Source: an uncultured Arcanobacterium sp.
Lineage (GTDB): Bacteria > Actinomycetota > Actinomycetes > Actinomycetales > Actinomycetaceae
DNA length: 40,925 bases
Reading direction: 5' to 3'
Assembly (NCBI GenBank): GCA_945874735.1
Contig: CAMCHI010000011.1
Location: forward strand, 1 to 40,925
The notes under the pieces were generated by a model. That model saw nothing but the letters and a program-made list of their open reading frames with translations, did not search any database and was not told the origin of the DNA. A program made the position numbers and the translations under genes. Shown piece after piece: positions 16,922 to 25,131 of the stretch. Numbering within the stretch: position 1 is the first letter of the stretch; every line of letters starts with the position of its first letter.

Positions 16922-17920
16922 CTAAATATGACTAGGAAGCACTTCATTCAATATTACTTCTGGTGGGCAAAACAAGCGTAGTGGAGTGTAAGGAGAAGTA
17001 CCGATACCTTTAGAGATTTGTACCGCCATTTGGGTGGTCGGTTGGGGAATAAATTTGCCGTTGCCGTGCATAGCTTGGTCGGTTTGTAAAGGCCAACTAA
17101 ACATTCCCGCACAATAAGGGGTGGGTAGATCGCAGTTAGTTACTAGAGCCTGGTGGGGTGGTAGACATACTTGCCCGCCGTGTGTATGCCCCGCAAAGGT
17201 GAGTTGGCAATGTTCGTCCGCAAATTTTTGCAAAATTCTAGTGTAAGGGGAGTGAGTTACCCCGATTTTTACATCCGGTAAAGTAGTGGAAAAGCCGGTA
17301 GGTGCTGGGTAACGGTCGTATTGTAAATGTGGGTCGTTTACCCCTACTAATTCTATTTCCCAGTCTTTTACCGTAAGACGGGTGCGAGTGTTATTAAGAT
17401 TTATCCACCCCAGTTTTTCTAATTCTCTAGTTAAATAGGGAGTGTCTAAGTTTGGTTTGCGGGGAGTGTTAAGGTCTTGATTAGAGTTTTTCCATAGATA
17501 GCGCAATGGATTTTTTAATTTCGGAGCGTAGTAGTCGTTAGAGCCGTACACGAATACTCCAGGTATACCGGCTAATTCTTGTAAAGCTGTAATAAGAGGA
17601 GTAATTGCTTGATTTTCGGATATTAAATCGCCGGTCAAAATTATGAAGTCGGGACGGGCATGGTGTAGTTGCTGTAAAAATCGGAGGCGGTGAGCTTGCT
17701 TCGCGCGCAAATGTGGATCTGATATGTGCAAAATTCGTAAAGGGGAGAGTGTTTTTAGCTGAGTTTTTGCAGATAGCTCAGGGCTAGATAAGTGGGGAAG
17801 ATAAACAGTGCGCTTATGTAGTTTGTATTTTCTGGTATTTAAGTAGGCAGTACCGGTAATACTTAATCCGGTGGCAGCTAGGATAGTGCCAGCTAGTTTT
17901 AGAGTAGAACAGGTGAGCAT
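16922..17920 (-). CDS. Membrane-anchored metallophosphoesterase (YkuE/Rv3683-like)
   Basis: 332 residues. An N-terminal hydrophobic segment (LKLAGTILAATGLSITGTAYL) would anchor it in the membrane with the enzyme outside or facing the periplasm-like space. The calcineurin-type metal motifs are in order: ISDPHL (about residue 68), LTGDLIS (about 97), GSNDYY (a variant of GNHD, about 127), THSPYT, and GHTHGGQVCLP (about 246). It follows the ATG at 17920 with TAGGA 5 bases upstream. It neighbours the PBP gene exactly as Rv3683 neighbours ponA2 in mycobacteria, which suggests an envelope role. The substrate is unknown. Confidence 0.88.
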   Translation of the reverse strand: MLTCSTLKLAGTILAATGLSITGTAYLNTRKYKLHKRTVYLPHLSSPELSAKTQLKTLSPLRILHISDPHLRAKQAHRLRFLQQLHHARPDFIILTGDLISENQAITPLITALQELAGIPGVFVYGSNDYYAPKLKNPLRYLWKNSNQDLNTPRKPNLDTPYLTRELEKLGWINLNNTRTRLTVKDWEIELVGVNDPHLQYDRYPAPTGFSTTLPDVKIGVTHSPYTRILQKFADEHCQLTFAGHTHGGQVCLPPHQALVTNCDLPTPYCAGMFSWPLQTDQAMHGNGKFIPQPTTQMAVQISKGIGTSPYTPLRLFCPPEVILNEVLPSHI

Positions 17921-17982
17921 AGTTCCTACTTAAATAGTTGCAGATAGGTGAATTTGGTAGGTAAAAGTAGTGGATTAAATAA

Positions 17983-18037
17983 CTAGCTGGAGATCAGCTG
18001 TAGGAAGTGGGTTCCTTGTAGTCTAATCTCCAGCTAG
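17983..18037 (-). terminator. Long stem-loop downstream of the PBP gene
   Basis: CTAGCTGGAGAT and ATCTCCAGCTAG (17983-17994, 18026-18037) pair perfectly and enclose a smaller GGAA/TTCC hairpin; TTATTTAAT follows on the minus strand. It begins 15 bp after the PBP stop. Confidence 0.65.
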
Positions 18038-18052
18038 GTTTAGATATAGGGA

Positions 18053-20497
18053 TTATGGGCTATTTGGTGCTGGGCCTACCGAAACGATTAGCACTACGGT
18101 AGAGCCAGGTTGGGCATTATCACCGGCAGCAGGTCTAGTGCCGATTACGCTATTGGCTGGTTCATCCGACCATGCCCCTTCCGTGTCGGGCACAAAGCCT
18201 GCTGAGCGTAGCACTTCAGCGGCTTCATTGTATTCCATACCGATTATGCTGGTAGGGATTTGCGTGCCTTCGCGGGCTTGCCGTTCCTCTTCTTCTCGTT
18301 TCTTCTTTTCTTCTTCTAATTCTTCATCGGTCTTAGTGATTCTAGTGGGAGCTTTAAAACTCGTGGCTGGTAAATCTGCTAGGACAGCATTGCCGTATTT
18401 GCCAAAAGCGCGTGCTGGTAAGTCGCCACCGTGTACTACACGGTAGTAGCGGCCGTTAATGGTTATATCTAGTAGGCTCTCATTTGCTCCTATATGTCCC
18501 ATCCAGACGGCAGAAGCGAAATTAGCGGTGTAGCCTACAAACCAAACATTATATGCGCTATCGGTGGTACCGGTCTTGCCAGCTGTTTGGTGATTATAGA
18601 TTTGTGCATTGCTTGCACCACCGCCTGTTACTACGTAATTTAATACGCTAGTGGTGGCGCGTGCTGCATCGGCATCTAAGGCTTGCCTACAGTCGTCTTT
18701 GCCAGTGGCTAATACTTTTCCTTTGTTGTCTTTGATTTCTAGCACGGTGTAAGGTTTGCAGGCTTTACCTTCAGCTGCAAGAGTAGCTACGGCAGATGCC
18801 ATAGATAACGGGGTTACGTTGCTAGAACCAATAAGAGAAGCCGGATTGGTGGCTAGTGGTACTGGTTTACCTAGTTGTACGGGAAGATTTCCAAGGGTGC
18901 GTACCCAATCGTTACGATTTTCAGCGGTAACGATTTCTCCTCGGCGTGCGCCCATATCGCGGGCTAGATTGGATACGTCACATAGGTCTAGTTTGGTGCT
19001 CATTTCTAGCGTACCGATATTGAGGGAGTAGTTAAGCACTTGTCTTAAGGGAAGAGTACCGTATGCGACGCCTTCATTATTTTGTGGACGCCAACCTTCT
19101 GGAGGTAATACTACGCTTTGTGGATTACAGCTGGCTTTGAAGTCGCCGGTGTAGAAAGTGCGCGGGTTGGTGTTTAAGGCTTGGTTCATTGGCTTTCCAG
19201 AGCGGAACCATTCAGCCAGGGAGAAAATTTTGTAGGAAGATCCGGGCTGGAATCCGTCACCGCCACCTTGGTCGCGTCCCACATTTACGTTAAGCATAGT
19301 GCGTTCTGGGTATTCTTCGGTAGGTTGTCCGTATTCACGATTCATTACCATTGCTAAGATTTTCCCAGTGCCTGGTTCGATGGTAGAGATTGCGCCGTCT
19401 ACGTTAGACGGATCGTCAATTGGGACTTCGCTGGTTAAAGCATCATAGGCTGCTTGCTGGAATTTAGGGTCTAAAGTAGTGGTAATGTCTAGTCCACCGC
19501 GGTATAGCATTTGGGTGCGTTCAGCGATGTCTTTACCAATTAGGTTACTGTTTAGAATTTCGTTTACTACTAGGTCGCAGAAGAAAGCAGAAATTCCCGC
19601 ATTTTCACATCCGTTTGGTACGGGAGATACGTTTAACATATCTTCAATGGGTACAGCGATAGCAGTGTCACGTTCTTCTACTGTAATATAGCCCAATTTT
19701 TCCATTTGATATAGCACGGTGTCTCGCCGTTTTTTGGCTTCTTCTGGGTTAGTGATGGGGTTCCAGTGGTTAGGTGCTTGGGTAGCGCCTACTAGCATGG
19801 CGGCTTGTTCTAGGGTAACTTCGCTTGCTGGTTTGGAGTAGAAGAAACGGGAGGCAGTTTCTACTCCCCACTGGGAGGGCCCGAATTGGGCAATGTTTAG
19901 GTAGGCAGTTAGGATTTCATCTTTGCTGTATTTGCGTTCTAAAGCGATTGCGTAGCGAGCTTCGTTTAGTTTACGCACGATGGAAGTTTCAGTGGCTGCT
20001 TTGATTGCTTCAGTGTTATTGGAGACGCGTCCTTTTTCGATTAACGCATTTTTTACATACTGTTGAGTGATGGTAGAACCACCGGCAGTACGAGAAGAAG
20101 TGAGGTTGTTGAGGGCGGCACCGATGATACCTTGAGCATCAATACCGTGATGCTCGTAGAAACGCTCGTCTTCAATAGCTACCGCGGCATCTTTTAGGTA
20201 TTGGGAGATACCATCGCTGGCTACTACAATCCGATTTTCGGCATAGAAGTGTGCGAGGATGGTTCCGTCTTTAGCGCGGATAATAGATTGTTCAGACGGA
20301 GTAGTAAAGTCAATATCAGTAGGTAACTCATCGAACAAGGACACAATGGCGTTACTAGCGGTGCCGGTGGACGCTAGAAAAGGCGCGGCTGTACCTGCCA
20401 TAATAAGTCCTCCGCCAAGACAGAGCCCTATTAAAGCTCCAACGGCGATTAGAAGCTGTTTTAGAGTCATATTGCGACTACCTGAAGCGTTTTGCAT
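18053..20497 (-). CDS. ponA: Class A penicillin-binding protein with PASTA domain (PonA2-like)
   Basis: A bifunctional peptidoglycan synthase of about 814 residues. After a short cytosolic tail comes one membrane span (LLIAVGALIGLCLGGGLIMA). The glycosyltransferase domain has EDERFYEHHGID (about residue 110) and GGSTITQQYVKN. The transpeptidase domain has the Ser nucleophile motif PGSSYKIF (about 420), YSLNIGT (about 488) and KTGTTDSA (about 642). An acidic-basic linker rich in Glu and Lys precedes one PASTA domain (about 745-810), the muropeptide or beta-lactam binding fold. An alternative ATG at 20470 has AGGTAG before it and is also plausible. It is divergent from the WhiB gene, as ponA2 and whiB4 are neighbours in mycobacteria. 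Confidence 0.95.
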   Translation of the reverse strand: MQNASGSRNMTLKQLLIAVGALIGLCLGGGLIMAGTAAPFLASTGTASNAIVSLFDELPTDIDFTTPSEQSIIRAKDGTILAHFYAENRIVVASDGISQYLKDAAVAIEDERFYEHHGIDAQGIIGAALNNLTSSRTAGGSTITQQYVKNALIEKGRVSNNTEAIKAATETSIVRKLNEARYAIALERKYSKDEILTAYLNIAQFGPSQWGVETASRFFYSKPASEVTLEQAAMLVGATQAPNHWNPITNPEEAKKRRDTVLYQMEKLGYITVEERDTAIAVPIEDMLNVSPVPNGCENAGISAFFCDLVVNEILNSNLIGKDIAERTQMLYRGGLDITTTLDPKFQQAAYDALTSEVPIDDPSNVDGAISTIEPGTGKILAMVMNREYGQPTEEYPERTMLNVNVGRDQGGGDGFQPGSSYKIFSLAEWFRSGKPMNQALNTNPRTFYTGDFKASCNPQSVVLPPEGWRPQNNEGVAYGTLPLRQVLNYSLNIGTLEMSTKLDLCDVSNLARDMGARRGEIVTAENRNDWVRTLGNLPVQLGKPVPLATNPASLIGSSNVTPLSMASAVATLAAEGKACKPYTVLEIKDNKGKVLATGKDDCRQALDADAARATTSVLNYVVTGGGASNAQIYNHQTAGKTGTTDSAYNVWFVGYTANFASAVWMGHIGANESLLDITINGRYYRVVHGGDLPARAFGKYGNAVLADLPATSFKAPTRITKTDEELEEEKKKREEEERQAREGTQIPTSIIGMEYNEAAEVLRSAGFVPDTEGAWSDEPANSVIGTRPAAGDNAQPGSTVVLIVSVGPAPNSP

Positions 20498-20755
20498 ACT
20501 CTATAGATTACTATTTTTTCCGTGAAAAGTCCTTAAAGAGTATTTTTCTTAATTAGTTTTAACAGTTTGTCTGCTTAGGTGAACTGGGTATTTAGGATAA
20601 TTTTGCTATTGCCACACGTTTCATTGGACTTGGTAAAGTGTGCAATTTTTGTAATTAGTTTTGTAGATTTCCTTGATTTTTGTAGCATTATTAAACAAGT
20701 AGAGAGAATAAAACTGCAGGGAATTTAGTTTGATATTAGGTGGGTGAATACAACA

Positions 20756-21082
20756 ATGACGTTGGCTTACGCAGAATTAGATTGGTCTGCACAGGCTCGG
20801 TGTGCAAATTTGGATCCCGATGCTTTATATGTGCGTGGTTCGGCACAGCGTGAAGTGCGCCAGATATGTTATAGCTGTAAAGTGCGAATGCAGTGTTTAG
20901 CTGATGCGTTAAATACCCGCAATGTTTATGGAGTTTGGGGAGGTTTGACGGAACGGGAACGGCGTGCAATTTTACGTTTGTATCCTGGGGAAGATGATTG
21001 GTCGAATCGTTTACTTACTTCAGATGGGCAGTTAGAAACTGATTTGCGGGAGGGACGTATCCCAAAAATTGTGGCTCGGTAG
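20756..21082 (+). CDS. whiB: WhiB-family iron-sulfur transcription regulator (WhiB4-like)
   Basis: A small redox-sensing regulator of about 108 residues. Four cysteines for a [4Fe-4S] cluster are present: C16, C38, C41 and C47 (C-x21-C-x2-C-x5-C). The turn motif GVWGGLTERERRAIL follows, which in this family contacts the principal sigma factor, and a modest C-terminal tail ends the protein. ATG at 20756 is chosen: AGGTGG lies 12 bases before it, whereas the in-frame GTG at 20744 touches that site. Position between the PBP and the DUF4177/RidA/Crp genes matches mycobacterial whiB4, so it is called WhiB4-like by synteny and motif, not by direct comparison. Confidence 0.92.
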   Translation: MTLAYAELDWSAQARCANLDPDALYVRGSAQREVRQICYSCKVRMQCLADALNTRNVYGVWGGLTERERRAILRLYPGEDDWSNRLLTSDGQLETDLREGRIPKIVAR

Positions 21083-21167
21083 TTACATACAGGGCATTAA
21101 AGGAGTTGCTTTTCCCTAATTTTTTTACAGGCTTGCTGTTTTAAGTATTAAGCAATAGCCTGTAAAT

Positions 21168-21323
21168 ATGACTAAATGGGAATATGTAACAGTACCATTA
21201 TTGATTCACTCCACTAAAGCAATTTTGGATAATTGGGGTGCTGAAGGCTGGGAGTTAGTAGCAGTTATTCCAGGGCCTGAGGGTGCTAATCCAGTTGCCT
21301 ACATGAAACGGCCATTGCCATGA
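21168..21323 (+). CDS. DUF4177 family small protein (Rv3678A-like)
   Basis: A 51-residue gene too short for many gene finders. ATG at 21168 begins MTKWEYVTVPLLIHSTKAI; the middle has NWGAEGWELVAVIPGPEG, which is the DUF4177 signature, and the end is AYMKRPLP. The stop TGA (21321-21323) overlaps the ATG of the next gene (ATGA), a coupled pair. The same small protein precedes the RidA gene in mycobacteria. Function unknown. A dimeric beta-sheet protein is expected from the family. Confidence 0.88.
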   Translation: MTKWEYVTVPLLIHSTKAILDNWGAEGWELVAVIPGPEGANPVAYMKRPLP

Positions 21324-21778
21324 TTAGCGATAAGCTGAAAAGTTTAGGTTTAACTTTACCACCAGTTGCTGCTCCGTTAGCTGCCTATGTGCCAGCGCAA
21401 CGAATTGGTAATGAAGTGCGTACTTCTGGGCAATTGCCGACTGTGAATGGACAGTTATTGGCTACTGGTAAAGTAGGAAAAGAAGTAACACCGCAGCAAG
21501 CACGTGAATTAGCTGCAGTAGCAGTATTGAATGCTTTAGCGGCTGCCGCCTCAGTGGCAGGTGGAATAGATAATATTAAAACTATTTCACATTTGACGGG
21601 TTTTGTGGCTTCTGCTCCTGATTTTACAGGGCAACCGGCAGTAATCAACGGCGCTTCTGAATTATTGGGAGAAATTTTTGGAGAAGCTGGACAGCACACT
21701 CGTTCCGCAGTAGGAGTGGCGGTATTACCTTTAGATGCTCCGGTGGAATTGGAACTAACGGTAATCGTGGCTGATTAA
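21320..21778 (+). CDS. RidA/YjgF family protein
   Basis: 152 residues. The RidA fold is recognised from the start (LPPVAAPLAAYVPAQRIGNEVRTSGQLP), the helix with GKVGKEVTPQQARELAAVAVLNAL and the C-terminal RSAVGVAVLPLDAPVELELTVI. Family members hydrolyse reactive enamines/imines produced by PLP enzymes, or act in other small-molecule reactions. The arginine needed for deaminase activity in RidA proper (near the C-terminal strand) is R in 'HTRSAVG', so activity is possible. The gene overlaps the DUF4177 gene by 4 bp and so is cotranslated with it. Confidence 0.9.
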   Translation: MISDKLKSLGLTLPPVAAPLAAYVPAQRIGNEVRTSGQLPTVNGQLLATGKVGKEVTPQQARELAAVAVLNALAAAASVAGGIDNIKTISHLTGFVASAPDFTGQPAVINGASELLGEIFGEAGQHTRSAVGVAVLPLDAPVELELTVIVAD

Positions 21779-21864
21779 CTAAAACTTAAATTAAGTTTTA
21801 GTAGAATTTTTCGTAATTTATAACTAAAACGGTGAGGTAGCATTAAACTACCTCACCGTTTTAG
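21779..21864. terminator. Tandem stem-loops between convergent ridA and crp genes
   Basis: Two hairpins: CTAAAACTT / AAGTTTTAG (21779-21787, 21793-21801) directly after the RidA stop, then a perfect 17-bp stem CTAAAACGGTGAGGTAG / CTACCTCACCGTTTTAG (21824-21840, 21848-21864). The second is a strong bidirectional terminator. Confidence 0.9.
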
Positions 21865-21897
21865 TTCTGTGTAAGTTTTAGTCGGCTATGCGTCTAA

Positions 21898-22575
21898 TTA
21901 GTGAGCACGACGCTGTAAGCGTGCCACCTGGATTAGCAGCACGGCACGTCCCTCAAGACGAATCCAGCCACGCGAAGTGAAATCAGCTAAAGACTTATTA
22001 ACCGTTTCACGGGACGCACCTACTAAGTGTGCGAGTTCTTCTTGGGTGAGATCGTGTGCCACGTAGATACCCTCTGGGGTGCGCTCGCCGAAACGCTCAG
22101 CTAAATCTAGGAGAGCTTTAGCTACACGTCCAGGTACATCGGAGAATACTAAATCTGCCATTTGCTGATTGGTGTTACGCAAACGCAAAGATAACTGGCG
22201 TAGCATCGAGATAGCTAACTGTGGGTGTGCCTCGATATAAGCACGCATATCTTCATGGGAAAGAATATAGAGCTTAGTAGGGGCAATTGCAGTTACTGTA
22301 GAAGAACGAGGCTCTAAATCAAATAGGGAAAGTTCGCCGATAATTTCTCCCGGTCCGAGCACAGCAATAAGGTTTTCCCGTCCGTCATCTGCGGTATGAG
22401 AAAGTTTAACTTTACCTTCACCGATTAGATATAGACGATCGCCATTATCACCTTCTTGGAAAAGTGACTCGCCTCGCTTTAGACTGGTTTCCGCCATCAT
22501 GTCTGCAAGTGCTGCACGGTCATCATCAGTTAAGCCTTTGAACAGCTCAACATTCGCTAGGAAGTTGGAATCCAT
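21898..22575 (-). CDS. crp: Crp/Fnr-family regulator (GlxR/Crp-like)
   Basis: A 225-residue transcription factor. The N-terminal cyclic-nucleotide-binding beta roll includes GDRLYLIGEGKVKL and the phosphate-binding cassette GELSLFDLEPRSS (Glu and Arg-Ser, as in cAMP-binding Crp). A long hinge helix follows, then the HTH with LTQEELAHLVGASRETVNK near residues 165-185. The ATG at 22575 has AAAGGAA six bases upstream; a further ATG at 22596 lies before that site and is unlikely. Length and helix match GlxR/Rv3676, global regulators with TGTGA-type half sites. I saw no clear palindromic half-site pair in the window, so the targets are not assigned. Confidence 0.93.
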   Translation of the reverse strand: MDSNFLANVELFKGLTDDDRAALADMMAETSLKRGESLFQEGDNGDRLYLIGEGKVKLSHTADDGRENLIAVLGPGEIIGELSLFDLEPRSSTVTAIAPTKLYILSHEDMRAYIEAHPQLAISMLRQLSLRLRNTNQQMADLVFSDVPGRVAKALLDLAERFGERTPEGIYVAHDLTQEELAHLVGASRETVNKSLADFTSRGWIRLEGRAVLLIQVARLQRRAH

Positions 22576-22857
22576 GCGAATTCCTTTCTTGTTCATTACT
22601 AGATAGAAAATTTAACTACCCAAGAAACCTTGTGTAGGAAGTCATAATTTAATATTAATAATGCCATGATATTAGCAAAATATCACCTGAATAACACGAT
22701 AATTTTTGCTTTCCCTAGAAAAATAGCGGAATAATTACTATTTTTAATGGTTAGCGAGTTACGAAAAATTATAGTTGCCAAAAAATAGACTATAAAAATA
22801 TTTGCTGTAACATAGCAAAGTTGTATTTAGAAAAAGCGGTAGAAAGGTTTAAGGAAA

Positions 22858-23541
22858 ATGGTGAAAAAGACGGCGTTACCTAAACGTCCCCGTTCCTTAA
22901 CAGAACGCAAAGCCCGCGCGGCAGCTATTACCGCTAGATTAGCAGAAGTTTATCCAGATTCTCGTTGTGCTTTAGTGCATCAAAATGCTTTTGAGCTATT
23001 GGTGGCTACCGTGCTATCGGCGCAATGCACAGATGAACGGGTAAATTCAGTTACCCCTACTTTATTTACTGCATACCCTGACCCAGCTCAAATGGCACAA
23101 GCAGACTTGGGGGATTTAGAAAAAATTTTGCACCCTTTAGGTTTTTATCGCGCTAAAGCGCGTGCTGTTTCGGAGCTTTCCCATGCACTAGTTACAGACT
23201 TTGCTGGACAAGTGCCAGATACTTTAGCAGAGTTAGTGACTTTGCGGGGTGTGGGCAGGAAAACTGCTAACGTGGTACTAGGGAATGTATTTGGCGTGCC
23301 AGGTATTACCGTAGATACTCATGTGGGGCGGTTAGCGCGCCGTTGGGCTTGGACTTATGAAACTGATCCGGTGAAGGCAGAATATGAGTTGAATAAATTG
23401 CTACCGCCGGAAATTTGGACTGTTACTTGTCACCGTACCATCGATCATGGACGGGCGGTGTGCCATTCCCGTAAACCCAATTGTGGGCAGTGTCCACTTA
23501 CTGATTTATGCCCGAGTTACGACTTATATATTACGCAGTAA
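22858..23541 (+). CDS. nth: Endonuclease III
   Basis: A DNA glycosylase/AP lyase that removes oxidised pyrimidines. 227 residues. The helix-hairpin-helix LVTLRGVGRKTANVV contains the catalytic lysine (about residue 140), the catalytic aspartate is in TVDTHVGRLARR (about 158), and the C-terminal [4Fe-4S] loop has the spacing C-x6-C-x2-C-x5-C in VCHSRKPNCGQCPLTDLC. The start is ATG 22858 or the adjacent GTG at 22861; AAGGA just upstream and GAAAGG ten bases upstream serve as ribosome-binding sites. The crp-nth arrangement is the same as in other actinobacteria. Confidence 0.96.
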   Translation: MVKKTALPKRPRSLTERKARAAAITARLAEVYPDSRCALVHQNAFELLVATVLSAQCTDERVNSVTPTLFTAYPDPAQMAQADLGDLEKILHPLGFYRAKARAVSELSHALVTDFAGQVPDTLAELVTLRGVGRKTANVVLGNVFGVPGITVDTHVGRLARRWAWTYETDPVKAEYELNKLLPPEIWTVTCHRTIDHGRAVCHSRKPNCGQCPLTDLCPSYDLYITQ

Positions 23542-23603
23542 TATGTGGGTGGGGTCAGGTTAAATTCTCTAACCTGACCCCATCTTATAGCTCGTAACTC
23601 GGG
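23511..23603. terminator. Nested inverted repeats at the end of nth
   Basis: A strong inner stem TGGGGTCAGGTTA / TAACCTGACCCCA (23550-23562, 23570-23582) lies inside an outer repeat CCCGAGTTACG / CGTAACTCGGG (23511-23521, 23593-23603). The outer left arm is inside the last codons of nth. GTTTAATTTT follows the outer right arm, so either stem could end transcription. Confidence 0.6.
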
Positions 23604-23623
23604 TTTAATTTTGTTAATAATAG

Positions 23624-24919
23624 TTACTTATCTGAGATTAAAAATTCGCGTCGCACGATTGCTTCACTGCGCTTAGCGCCTTTCTTTCTCGCGATATGCA
23701 TACCTAAACCAGCCAATAGCAGGAGTGCTCCATAGAATGCGATACGTCCCGATGCTAGGTCTAGGTTGAGATGATGTACTACGTTACCGGTTAGGGCATT
23801 GTAGTCGCCAATTAGTTGGTCTAGTGCGCCCACGATGTGTTTGCCAAGGCTAGGGGAAATAATTGCAGTTAAACCAAATGCGGTGAGTACTAAACCAAAG
23901 AATTGCAGACCGAAAGTGGAACTAGCCGTCAGTAGTAAAGCAAGGGTGAATACCGCAAAGCCTCCTACTAATTCTAGTATTGCCCAAATGTTTAGAGTGT
24001 TGGTTTCCCAAGGATTGTTAGCCACTAAGGCAAGGCGTGCTCCGGCATCGGAGATTAAATACCAGCCTACTGGAAGCAATAGAAGAGTAAGGAAGAACAT
24101 TCCGATGTGTGCTCCCCAGCGTCCTTTAGGAGCTTCTGGGATTTGTGGGTCTTCCGTTTCATTTAACCATTCTGTTCCAGTTTCGGAAGTGGAGAGATTA
24201 GCGTTAGCCATAAAACCAACTGCCGTGGCTGAGGCAGTGCTTAGGGTAGCGTCGGTTGCGCTTGTTGCTTCGCTTACTCCAGAAGCTACTTCAGGAGTGG
24301 TGGAGATAGTAGAGCCGTTTAGTTGCTGTGCGTAGGCGCTAGAGAAAGTTTCTCCACTAGCTAATGCTTGTTCTTGTTTTACTAAATCTTGGAAGCTGGC
24401 TTCGTCAGCGGAGTGTGCCGTCACTACATCACCTAAAGTAGCATTAGCTCGTTCAGCTGCTGGTAGAGTGTTGTAACCAGTATTTTCTGAGCTTGCCACC
24501 GGTAGGGAGCAGGCTGGTAATTCTGGCTCAGGGGTAGGGTCGGCATCTAGCGCAACTGGGGTAAATGGGGCCGGATTTTCTGCACTTTCTGTTGGATTAA
24601 GTGCAGGGATAGGCGCATCTAAAATACTAGCGGCAGGCTCAGTGTGTGCAGTGTTTTCTGCAAGATTTTCTGGGGTTGGCGTGGCAACAGATGGGAAGCT
24701 AGGTTCACCGCTAACTTCTTCTGCAGATTCTATACCGGCAGCTAGAGCAGCACTTTCGGCAGTAAATACTTGATCCCATTCTAAGTCGCCACTAGTTTCT
24801 GCCGTTATTTCAGAGGCAGGTACTGGAGTGGGTTCTTCACTGATGGGTGCTAATACTTCGTCCTCATCGTCAAAAGGACGGCGAGAACCTAAATTGTATG
24901 GGTCGGTTGGGGTAGACAC
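23624..24919 (-). CDS. Hypothetical membrane protein with long Pro/Glu/Ala-rich N-terminal region
   Basis: 431 residues from a GTG at 24919 with AAGGAG 7 bases upstream. Residues 1 to about 260 are low-complexity, rich in Ala, Glu, Pro, Ser and Thr and acidic (DEDEVLAPISEEPTPVP), so they should be disordered and intracellular or surface-exposed. The last ~160 residues carry four membrane helices (FFLTLLLLPVGWYLI; ILELVGGFAVFTLALLLT; FFGLVLTAFGLTAII; FYGALLLLAGLGMHIA) and a basic C-terminal tail. No enzyme motif is seen. Such proteins recur in Actinomycetaceae without a known role. It is divergent from the Tad locus, with a ~210 bp shared promoter region. Confidence 0.75.
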   Translation of the reverse strand: MSTPTDPYNLGSRRPFDDEDEVLAPISEEPTPVPASEITAETSGDLEWDQVFTAESAALAAGIESAEEVSGEPSFPSVATPTPENLAENTAHTEPAASILDAPIPALNPTESAENPAPFTPVALDADPTPEPELPACSLPVASSENTGYNTLPAAERANATLGDVVTAHSADEASFQDLVKQEQALASGETFSSAYAQQLNGSTISTTPEVASGVSEATSATDATLSTASATAVGFMANANLSTSETGTEWLNETEDPQIPEAPKGRWGAHIGMFFLTLLLLPVGWYLISDAGARLALVANNPWETNTLNIWAILELVGGFAVFTLALLLTASSTFGLQFFGLVLTAFGLTAIISPSLGKHIVGALDQLIGDYNALTGNVVHHLNLDLASGRIAFYGALLLLAGLGMHIARKKGAKRSEAIVRREFLISDK

Positions 24920-25131
24920 TGTTACTCCTTAAAGATAATTCTTCTATGAACGCTACTCGGAAAAACGAGAAAAATAGCTATATTTAGCGGCGTGCCGTGA
25001 AATTTTTGGTGTTTCTAGGCACGTTATGAGAAGTTTTGCTGGTTTGTGCACAGTTTTTCTAAGTGTAATAGTTTTCCGCAGCTAGTATTTTTTCTTCATA
25101 GTTTCCTTAAAATATCCGTTATTCATAAAAC

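Noticed and set aside
20736-20969. 77-codon minus-strand frame over the WhiB gene
   Set aside because: It is the shadow of the clear WhiB-family coding frame.
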